A stretch of DNA of 64,000 nt from Candidatus Avelusimicrobium cornigerorum (GTDB lineage: Bacteria > Elusimicrobiota > Elusimicrobia > Elusimicrobiales > Elusimicrobiaceae), in the NCBI GenBank assembly GCA_002309715.1, contig DBXW01000005.1, positions 124,001-188,000 on the forward strand. The letters are read 5' to 3'. Both the position numbers and the translations under genes were made by a program. The notes beneath the pieces are model-generated. The model saw only the letters and a list, made by a program, of their open reading frames with translations, was not told where the DNA came from and searched no databases. How positions within the stretch are numbered: the stretch's first letter is position 1; each line of letters opens with the position of its first letter. Of the stretch, positions 58,356-64,000 are shown in pieces.

Positions 58356-58922
58356 ATGAAGAATAATCGTTGTAAAAAGGGCTTTACGCTCATAGAATTA
58401 CTTGTGGTCGTTTTAATCATAGGAATACTCGCGGCTATTGCTATGCCGCAATATCAAAAAGCGGTATGGAAATCGCGCGCGGCGGAACTGATGACACAGG
58501 CGCGCAATGTGTACCGGGCACAGCAGTCTTATTTTATGGAGCAAGGAAAATTTGCCGATAGTTTTGATTTGCTCCCCATTGATTTCAATTCTCTCACACG
58601 TGCTACGGCATTGGCGCAATCTATGGGTGCTATGGATGGATATATGAAGGGCGATATGGAAACTTTCATTTTTATGGACACGGAATATGCTTCTTCCGGT
58701 AGAGAGGATGGAATGTATGGAGCACTTTTTGCTAAAGGCCCGTACGCTATGTGTGGTTTTTCCGGTTGGAACCAAGCGGGTGAAAATTGCGGGGCATACG
58801 AACCTGAAGGGGAAATCTATTGCGCGGAATTTACGGCCGAAACGACTAATTTTTGTACGAAATTATTTAAGGGAACGCTTCACGCGACGTGTTCTAACGG
58901 ACGTCTTTACAAAATGCCATAG
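58356..58922 (+). CDS. Type IV pilin-like protein
   Basis: A 188-aa prepilin: leader MKNNRCKKG, cleavage before 'FTLIELLVVVLIIGILAAIA', then 'MPQYQKAVWKSRAAELMTQA', 'RAQQSYFMEQGKFADSFDLL'. The head holds five to six cysteines ('MCGFSGWNQAGENCGAYEPE', 'YCAEF', 'NFCTKLF', 'ATCSNG'). 'GxFADSFDLLPIDF' is the usual beta-region signature of the family. Leader and upstream DNA match the 25.8-kb pilin, but the heads differ, so they are paralogues copied with their promoter. GGGAGA ribosome site. Confidence 0.92.
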   Translation: MKNNRCKKGFTLIELLVVVLIIGILAAIAMPQYQKAVWKSRAAELMTQARNVYRAQQSYFMEQGKFADSFDLLPIDFNSLTRATALAQSMGAMDGYMKGDMETFIFMDTEYASSGREDGMYGALFAKGPYAMCGFSGWNQAGENCGAYEPEGEIYCAEFTAETTNFCTKLFKGTLHATCSNGRLYKMP

Positions 58923-58955
58923 GTAAGTGTGCAGTTCGTTTTGAGTATCCACACA

Positions 58956-58978
58956 GCCCCGCAAAAGCGGGGTTTTTT
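58956..58978 (+). terminator. Terminator after the pilin gene
   Basis: CCCCGC AAAA GCGGGG followed by six T. Confidence 0.92.
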
Positions 58979-58992
58979 ACTGGGCGGTTATT

Positions 58993-59025
58993 AAAGGACC
59001 TAGATTTTTTATAGGTCCTTTTTCT
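58993..59025. terminator. Second hairpin terminator in tandem
   Basis: AAAGGACCTA / TAGGTCCTTT with T-run; resembles the hairpin at 19828-19857. Confidence 0.8.
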
Positions 59026-59111
59026 TGTTAAAAAAGGCCTATTGGCCCACGCTTTTCCTGACTTTTTATTCTAAACTAATAATGAAAGAGATTTTTAAAA
59101 GGGGAAAACGT

Positions 59112-60485
59112 ATGAATAAAAAAATTCTTCTAATCATATTGCTTGCTACCGCGTTTTTGCTACCGGGGTGGAGAAACGCATTTTGCCAAGGGAAAATAAA
59201 AGCGTTGGCGTGGATCCCTCGGGAACTCGGTATAACGACGGAAACAACTGCGGGAACCAAAAAATTATTTTCCCAATTAACCGAAGAGGCTTTTGCACCG
59301 GAACGCGTCTTGTCGCCTTTACAGGAATTTAAATCTTCAAAAGGACAAGTTCCGGAAATTAAAAAACGCATTGCCGGAACCTTTGATCGTGTTTCCGTGT
59401 TTACGGAAGAAGAAAAAGAAATTATGAAAGCGGGTAAGTATAGCATAAGTGAAGGGGGGGACATTGCCGCGGTACCGTTGGCTAAAGCCTTTTATTTGGA
59501 ACAATATAGTGCCCAAATTATGGAAGAGTTGAAAAAAAGTTTTACGTTGACTCCCGAACAAGAGAAGAGATTTCAGGAGCATCAATCCAGATTACAGCAT
59601 TTTGTAGCCGATATGGAACAGGGATGGGCCGGCCGTTTGGGCGAAACTACTTTCAAAAATTTTTATGCCCATAGTCAATTTCTTAATAAAGATTTTCATT
59701 TAAATATGTTATCGGAGCAATCTCAGGAAATAGTGGCACTGCTCCAGTCCCAAAAAGGCGACAAAGGTTTCTTTTTAATCTCTCCCGAAGAAAGTGAAAA
59801 GTTTATTCATTTTTCGCTGCAAGAACAAAAAAGATATGCAATGTTTAAGTATAAAGAGGCAACAAGCGAGGTGTTTGCTTATTTTAGAAAAGGCCCCAAC
59901 AATATGAGTGATTGGCAATTTAAGCAATTTTATGCTTGGCGTCATCGGGCCGAATATTTTAAAAATTTATGTTGGGCTTTGCAAAATGCTACTGCGCCTC
60001 GCACGACGATTGGGATTCGGTTTGCCAGGCCGATTCCGCTTTCCTTCGGGCCGTTTGCCGGCTCGCGTTTTCTGGCAGATGCGCAACGTATCGGCAAATT
60101 ACAGTACTATGCTGATCATCCGTTTGCGGATGTCGGAAAAAATTTAGAAGTGTTGGCCGAACTGAAACAGCAACGGGAGTTATACAATCGCTATGCCTTT
60201 GCGCAAGCCTTTAATGTACCGTATGAGAAAGTCCCCTCTATGTCGGAAAATTACTTCTCTTCTATTAAGCAAGTCCACGCTATGTTTGGACAGGATGCCG
60301 TAAATAAAATCGGCGGTTACGATACGGAAAATGTGATAAAAGAATTGTCCGCGCAAATTCATTTTTTTAACAAGGAGAAAGCCAATTTTGTTCCCAAAGA
60401 CGAAAGTGATTTTGTGGAGTATTACAAACTATCTCAAGCCAAAATCACCTATTCGGTTTTGCTGAACGATTTTCTCAAGAGATGA
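59112..60485 (+). CDS. Secreted protein of unknown function
   Basis: A 457-aa protein with a signal peptide ('NKKILLIILLATAFLLPGWR', cleavage near NAFC-QG). No domain is recognised. The body is mostly helical and charged ('LTPEQEKRFQEHQSRLQHFV', 'QIMEELKKSF'), with aromatic motifs such as 'WQFKQFYAWRHRAEYFKNLC'. No cysteine pattern or catalytic motif stands out. Start chosen at 59112 with AAGGGG upstream; an earlier ATG at 59082 lacks a ribosome site. Flanked by terminators on both sides, so it is a single-gene unit. Confidence 0.7.
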   Translation: MNKKILLIILLATAFLLPGWRNAFCQGKIKALAWIPRELGITTETTAGTKKLFSQLTEEAFAPERVLSPLQEFKSSKGQVPEIKKRIAGTFDRVSVFTEEEKEIMKAGKYSISEGGDIAAVPLAKAFYLEQYSAQIMEELKKSFTLTPEQEKRFQEHQSRLQHFVADMEQGWAGRLGETTFKNFYAHSQFLNKDFHLNMLSEQSQEIVALLQSQKGDKGFFLISPEESEKFIHFSLQEQKRYAMFKYKEATSEVFAYFRKGPNNMSDWQFKQFYAWRHRAEYFKNLCWALQNATAPRTTIGIRFARPIPLSFGPFAGSRFLADAQRIGKLQYYADHPFADVGKNLEVLAELKQQRELYNRYAFAQAFNVPYEKVPSMSENYFSSIKQVHAMFGQDAVNKIGGYDTENVIKELSAQIHFFNKEKANFVPKDESDFVEYYKLSQAKITYSVLLNDFLKR

Positions 60486-60533
60486 CAATGTTCCGCGGTC
60501 GGTTGAAAAAATCATAATTAGATAAAATAAAAT

Positions 60534-60562
60534 TTGCGATGATACCTTTTTTATTGTATAGT
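60534..60562 (+). promoter_or_regulatory. Promoter of the DUF805 gene
   Basis: TTGCGA, 17 bases, TATAGT; AAAGGAG ribosome site follows. Confidence 0.75.
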
Positions 60563-60598
60563 AATGCAAGAAGTGAACTTTAATTAAAGGAGATACGC

Positions 60599-60925
60599 AT
60601 GCAAGTCATTAACACGTATTTTGTAGATGTACTCAAGAAACATTATATTGATTTTTCGGGCCGGGCCACTCGCACGCAATTTTGGATGTTTGTGCTGGTT
60701 TCTTTCCTGGTTATGGTGGTGTTGGGAATTTTGCTGGGGTTTGTAGGTTCGGTCGGTGATACGATTATGAAGATTTTTCAATTGGCACTTTTGTTGCCGT
60801 CGTTGGGTATTGCGGCCCGTCGCTTGCGCGACGGTGGTTTCTCTCCGTTGTGGCTACTTTTGATGATAGTGCCGGTGGTGGGTTGGCTTGCTTTACTTGT
60901 TATGTATGTGTTGCCTTCCAAATAA
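60599..60925 (+). CDS. DUF805 membrane protein
   Basis: A 108-aa protein: 'YFVDVLKKHYIDFSGRATRT' then 'QFWMFVLVSFLVMVVLGILL', 'LPSLGIAARRLRDGGFSPLW' and 'LLLMIVPVVGWLALLVMYVL'. The 'F.GRATRTQFW' and 'ARRLRDGGFSPLW' motifs are diagnostic for DUF805 (YhaH/YhaI-like), three to four membrane helices, function unknown. Confidence 0.92.
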   Translation: MQVINTYFVDVLKKHYIDFSGRATRTQFWMFVLVSFLVMVVLGILLGFVGSVGDTIMKIFQLALLLPSLGIAARRLRDGGFSPLWLLLMIVPVVGWLALLVMYVLPSK

Positions 60926-60951
60926 TCAATTCATCGGATGTTTTACTTATA

Positions 60952-60982
60952 ACCGGACACGTGAACACATGTCCGGTTTTTT
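60952..60982 (+). terminator. Terminator after the DUF805 gene
   Basis: ACCGGACA / TGTCCGGT followed by TTTTTT; it lies just before the smpB promoter. Confidence 0.9.
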
Positions 60983-60999
60983 ATAGTCCTTGCAGGGTT

Positions 61000-61008
61000 T
61001 GGTATAAT
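61000..61008 (+). promoter_or_regulatory. Extended -10 promoter; leaderless smpB mRNA
   Basis: TGGTATAAT, then 6 bases to the ATG at 61015; no Shine-Dalgarno. Confidence 0.7.
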
Positions 61009-61014
61009 ATATCC

Positions 61015-61485
61015 ATGGCAAAAAAACAATCCGTTTTAGTCGTTTGCTCTAACCGCAAGGCATATCACGATTATTTTATTGAGTCCGATTACGAAGCCGG
61101 GCTTTCTTTATTGGGGGCGGAAGTAAAATCTATCCGTCAAAAGGAAGTCAGCCTAGAGGGGAGTTTTGTGCGGGTGGAAAACGGCCGGGCGTACGTGTAT
61201 AATATGCACGTTAAACCCTACAAATTTAATTCTATTACCGAGATGGATCCTACCCGGCCGCGTGAATTACTGCTTAACAAAAGGGAACTGCGTAAATTGG
61301 CGGCTCAAGCGGAAATTAAAGGTTATGCGCTAGTACCGTTGGAGATTTATTTTAAAAACGGATGGGCCAAACTCAAATTGGCGGTAGCCAAAGGGAAACA
61401 TTTGTTTGATAAACGCGAGTCCCTTAAAAAACGGGATTTAAACCGTGAGATGGAACAATCTTTTAAGAATAAAATACGGTTTTAG
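61015..61485 (+). CDS. smpB: SsrA-binding protein SmpB
   Basis: A 156-aa OB-fold protein that carries tmRNA to stalled ribosomes. 'VVCSNRKAYHDYFIESDYEA', 'GLSLLGAEVKSIRQKEVSLE', 'VYNMHVKPYKFNS', 'RELLLNKREL', 'YALVPLEIYFKNGWAKLKLA' and the basic tail 'GKHLFDKRESLKKRDLNREM'. Length normal. The frame open from 60850 overlaps the DUF805 gene and the terminator, so the ATG at 61015 is the start. Confidence 0.97.
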   Translation: MAKKQSVLVVCSNRKAYHDYFIESDYEAGLSLLGAEVKSIRQKEVSLEGSFVRVENGRAYVYNMHVKPYKFNSITEMDPTRPRELLLNKRELRKLAAQAEIKGYALVPLEIYFKNGWAKLKLAVAKGKHLFDKRESLKKRDLNREMEQSFKNKIRF

Positions 61486-61541
61486 GCGCGGGCAAAATTT
61501 GCTGGATTTTTGTGTTGTAATATTCTAAAATATATCTACTT

Positions 61542-61625
61542 GGGCGGGTGGCGGAATTGGCAGACGCGTACGGCTCAGGACCGTATGGACGAAAGTCCTT
61601 AAGGGTTCAAGTCCCTTTCCGCCCA
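61542..61625 (+). tRNA. tRNA-Leu (anticodon CAG)
   Basis: 84 bases without CCA. Acceptor GGGCGGG / TCCGCCC (one G-U pair), anticodon loop CTCAGGA (CAG) on TACGG/CCGTA, variable arm GGACGAAAGTCC, T-arm AAGGG TTCAAGT CCCTT. Confidence 0.96.
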
Positions 61626-61635
61626 TTTTTGTAAC

Positions 61636-62460
61636 ATGATGAAATCGCACAACTACCATCGGACCACTACCATTTCTTTACACAGAAGGGGAAGATCGCG
61701 CCGAAAATCGGGGGTGCGGTTTTTTTTGAAGTTATTTTTGTTTTTATTTGTCCTCGCCGGTTTGGTAGTTGGGGGGTGTTGGGGCGTAGTCAAGGGTTAT
61801 CACGCGTTGCGGCAGGCTCGCTTGTCGGATTGGCACGCGAGAAAAATAGTCGTTTCCGGTGTTACGGGGAATTTGCTCAAAGCATTGACTGCGTTAGCCA
61901 CCCCTTACCAAGACAAACCGTTCTCCATTAAAGAAGCCGTTGCTTTGCGTGATAAAGTGCGTACTACCTATCCCATGCTAAAAGAAGTGTCTGTTAAGCG
62001 CGGGCTGTTAAGTGGTAAACTAACTCTTTCGGCCAAACACCGCACCCCACTGGCTAAGTTTGTCCGCCCCGACGATATTGTTAGATATATAGATGCCGAT
62101 AGTACTATATATGCGGACCCGCACCCGGCATTGCTTACTGCAATACCGACGGTGGAACTGGCCGGGGAAGTGCCGGAAAAATTAAATTCCGAATTTATTG
62201 ATTTAGTGGAAAGTACGCTGAAATTGAATAAAGATTTGAATTTTGTTTTGTTGCGTATGAACTTGACCGATAATACCGTGCAAATGCATTTGCCGGATGG
62301 GGATGAAATTAACTTCGGTCAGGCAGTAAATCTTAAAAAGAAAACGGCCCGTGCCGCGCAGATTATGGCGTTGGCCCGGGGGAAATATCCGTCTCCATTT
62401 ACGCTTGATTTTCGGTTTTTTGAGGAAGGGAAAGTTTTTTTAGCCCAAAAAGCCCATTAA
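61636..62460 (+). CDS. ftsQ: Cell-division protein FtsQ/DivIB-like
   Basis: A 274-aa protein: basic cytoplasmic N-terminus ('RRGRSRRKSG'), one membrane helix ('KLFLFLFVLAGLVVGGCWGV'), then a POTRA-type domain ('WHARKIVVSGVTGNLLKALT', 'PMLKEVSVKRGLLSGKLTLS') and the beta domain ('LAKFVRPDDIVRYIDADSTI'). FtsQ links FtsB/FtsL with the divisome. The start is only 11 bases after the tRNA-Leu gene with no Shine-Dalgarno, so tRNA 3' processing would leave an almost leaderless mRNA. ftsA and ftsZ follow. Confidence 0.85.
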   Translation: MMKSHNYHRTTTISLHRRGRSRRKSGVRFFLKLFLFLFVLAGLVVGGCWGVVKGYHALRQARLSDWHARKIVVSGVTGNLLKALTALATPYQDKPFSIKEAVALRDKVRTTYPMLKEVSVKRGLLSGKLTLSAKHRTPLAKFVRPDDIVRYIDADSTIYADPHPALLTAIPTVELAGEVPEKLNSEFIDLVESTLKLNKDLNFVLLRMNLTDNTVQMHLPDGDEINFGQAVNLKKKTARAAQIMALARGKYPSPFTLDFRFFEEGKVFLAQKAH

Positions 62461-62490
62461 GTTTTATAATAAGAGAGACATAAAAAAAAC

Positions 62491-62519
62491 TGGACCTGTA
62501 TCGTTTTTTATACTAGAAT
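62491..62519 (+). promoter_or_regulatory. Candidate promoter of ftsA-ftsZ
   Basis: TGGACC, 17 bases, TAGAAT, in the 100-base gap between ftsQ and ftsA. Confidence 0.55.
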
Positions 62520-62525
62520 TTATTG

Positions 62526-62550
62526 ACGTCTTGATTTAAAGACGTTTTTT
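62526..62550 (+). promoter_or_regulatory. Terminator-like hairpin in the ftsA leader
   Basis: ACGTCTT / AAGACGT followed by a six-base T-run, 10 bases before the ftsA ribosome site. Could end part of the ftsQ transcript or attenuate ftsA-ftsZ. Confidence 0.6.
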
Positions 62551-62561
62551 AGGTGAGTATT

Positions 62562-63812
62562 ATGGCAAGAACAAATTTAATAGCAGGATTAGATATCGGC
62601 AGCGGCAAAATGACTTGTATTGCGGCTGCTCATGACGAAGAAACAAACACATTGAAAGTGTTGGCCGGCCGCAGTGTGCCGTGCAAGGGGCTTCGCGGCG
62701 GGATGGTTTCCGATATTCGCGAAACATCCTCGGCTGTTACGCATATTTTGGGAAGTATTGAACGGGAATGTAACCGCGATATCAGTAATTTATTTGTTGG
62801 GGTGCGCGGTTCTCATTTGGAATCGTTTAGCAATCATGGCACGTACCACATATCCCGTATGGATAAAGAAATTACCCGGGCCGATATGGACTTGGCTGTG
62901 GAAAATGCAAAAGCCATGCCGCTCAAAAATGATAATGAAATTATCAACGTGGTGACGCAAGGCTACGCGATAGATAAACAGCGTGGAATTTCTAATCCCG
63001 AAGGGATGGAAGGCTCTTTGCTAGAGGTAGATGTACATATTACTACCGGTTCGTCTACACATATGAACAATTTGGCCAAGGCTATTCAACGCCCCGGTTA
63101 TAAAATAGATGATACGTTTTACGGGTTGGTGCCGCTTGCCGAGTGCGTGCTCTCACAAGAAGAAAAAGAGATCGGCGCTCTTATTTTAGATTTAGGCGGA
63201 GAGATGATGTCCGTCGGTATTTATGTAGATGGTATCTTGAAATTTTCGCGTGATATCCCCTATGGATGTGATTTGATTACCAAAGATCTTTCGCGTATGT
63301 TACATACGTCGTTTGTAAATGCTAAAGAAATTAAAGAAAAATATGGGGTATCTTTCCCTACGTTTTTAGACGAAGAAGGGGAAATTCCGGTGCCTTCGTT
63401 GGATGGCCGAACAATTCACAATATCAAAAAGAGTTACGTGCTGGATATTATTCAGCCCCGCGTGGAAGAATTGATGGAAAAAGTAGCACGTTGTGTAGAG
63501 GCGTCCGGCTATCAAAAATTCCCGGTGGTTGGAGTGGTTACCGGGGGCGGTTCGCTGATGCCGGGTATTACGGATCATTGTGTAAACATTTTAAAACTCA
63601 AAGAAGTACGTTGCGGTATCGTTCAGCGCGAACTCGTTACCAGCGATGATACCTTCTTTGATCCGCAGTACAGCACTGCTATGTCGCTTGCCATTTATGC
63701 TTCCGGTTGCACCGGTTACGAAGAATATGCAAACGCCGCTTACGAAAAAGGTTCTTCTATGTTTGGCAAGATAGGCAAGTGGTTTAAGGGTGTAGATATT
63801 TTCGGCGGTTGA
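62562..63812 (+). CDS. ftsA: Cell-division protein FtsA
   Basis: A 416-aa actin-like protein tethering FtsZ to the membrane. 'LIAGLDIGSGKMTCIAAAHD', 'GLRGGMVSDIRETSSAV', the 1C domain (about 85-165), 'ALILDLGGEMMSVGIYVDGI', 'VGVVTGGGSLMPGI'. The C-terminus ('FGKIGKWFKGVDIFGG') is an amphipathic helix that would bind the membrane. ATG at 62562 with AGGTGA 6 bases upstream; an in-frame GTG at 62553 is part of that ribosome site. Confidence 0.95.
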   Translation: MARTNLIAGLDIGSGKMTCIAAAHDEETNTLKVLAGRSVPCKGLRGGMVSDIRETSSAVTHILGSIERECNRDISNLFVGVRGSHLESFSNHGTYHISRMDKEITRADMDLAVENAKAMPLKNDNEIINVVTQGYAIDKQRGISNPEGMEGSLLEVDVHITTGSSTHMNNLAKAIQRPGYKIDDTFYGLVPLAECVLSQEEKEIGALILDLGGEMMSVGIYVDGILKFSRDIPYGCDLITKDLSRMLHTSFVNAKEIKEKYGVSFPTFLDEEGEIPVPSLDGRTIHNIKKSYVLDIIQPRVEELMEKVARCVEASGYQKFPVVGVVTGGGSLMPGITDHCVNILKLKEVRCGIVQRELVTSDDTFFDPQYSTAMSLAIYASGCTGYEEYANAAYEKGSSMFGKIGKWFKGVDIFGG

Positions 63813-63823
63813 TGGAGTGCTTT

Positions 63824-64000
63824 ATGAGAGATTTATTTTTACCGGCAAATTCTTTTGAAACCAAAAAAGCAAAAATCAAAGTTGTGGGCGTCGGCGGTGG
63901 GGGTGGAAATGCCATCAACCACATGGTGTCATCGGGCATTAAAGATGTAGATTTTATCGCCATCAATACCGACGCGCAGGATTTGCGCCGCAACCGGGCC
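63824..64000 (+). CDS. ftsZ: Cell-division GTPase FtsZ, N-terminal part (cut by window edge)
   Basis: The first 59 codons: 'RDLFLPANSFETKKAKIKVV' then GVGGGGGNAINHMV, the beta-strand and glycine-rich start of the tubulin-like GTPase, with 'DVDFIAINTDAQDLRR', the conserved T2 segment. FtsZ forms the division ring. SD GGAG; 11 bases after ftsA. Confidence 0.96.
   Translation, partial: MRDLFLPANSFETKKAKIKVVGVGGGGGNAINHMVSSGIKDVDFIAINTDAQDLRRNRA

Overview
The window is a gene-dense chromosomal segment of an anaerobic bacterium with a Gram-negative (outer-membrane) envelope. It carries LptD, OmpA-type and beta-barrel proteins, several lipoproteins, an oxygen-sensitive class III ribonucleotide reductase, and pilins with the N-terminus KGFTLIELLVVVLIIGILAAIAMPQYQKAV. 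That pilin style, the low-to-moderate GC content and the overall gene set suggest a gut-type Elusimicrobiota (Elusimicrobium-like) genome. The taxonomic call is an inference from protein style, not from a marker gene search. I see no phage, insertion sequence, CRISPR array or rRNA.

Layout. 1-13.3 kb is a minus-strand, operon-like run with several 4-bp overlaps: tpiA, deoC, a 971-aa DnaA-like AAA+ protein, two lipoproteins, comM, dprA, topA, xerC, a ROK kinase and the start of lptD. 13.5-14.8 kb holds two tandemly duplicated type IV pilin genes. 14.9-17.9 kb is rbfA-nrnA-truB-ribF on plus; its usual partners rimP-nusA-infB lie separately at 26.7-30.9 kb on minus. 17.9-22.3 kb carries two secreted proteins that look like catalytically dead trypsin-fold paralogues, a TPR protein and small membrane proteins. 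22.6-25.7 kb is the anaerobic nucleotide reductase locus, where NrdD is split: the glycyl-radical domain is a separate 72-aa protein between nrdD and nrdG. 31-38.6 kb has outer-membrane proteins, a REC-GGDEF protein, pgeF, murI, a TPR/transmembrane Ser/Thr kinase and a CorA-like transporter. 38.8-45.4 kb combines phospholipid synthesis (pssA, psd, gpsA, plsY) with ssrA (tmRNA), a phosphohexomutase, a CheY-like regulator and HU. 45.5-57.5 kb has an intact trypsin-like protease, miaA, typA, an SPFH/NfeD pair, an OmpA lipoprotein, a SWIB protein, pckA, an aminotransferase and an Mrp-type ATPase. 58-61.5 kb has another pilin, an unknown secreted protein, a DUF805 protein and smpB. The window ends in ftsQ-ftsA-ftsZ (ftsZ cut by the edge).

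Regulatory pattern. Eleven genes have a sigma70 -10 hexamer (often extended, TGnTATAAT) exactly 6 or 7 bases before the ATG and no Shine-Dalgarno, so they probably give leaderless mRNAs. This settles the start of three genes (miaA, the kinase, the SirB1-like gene). Other genes have clear AGGAG-type ribosome binding sites. Three core operons (rimP-nusA-infB, typA, ftsA-ftsZ) have a terminator-like hairpin with a U-run in the leader.

Main points to check: the split NrdD, the pseudoprotease pair beside an active paralogue elsewhere in the window, the leaderless promoters, the DnaA-like fusion protein with its lipoprotein neighbours, the tmRNA tag ending in ANA, and a cluster of nested palindromes after ssrA.
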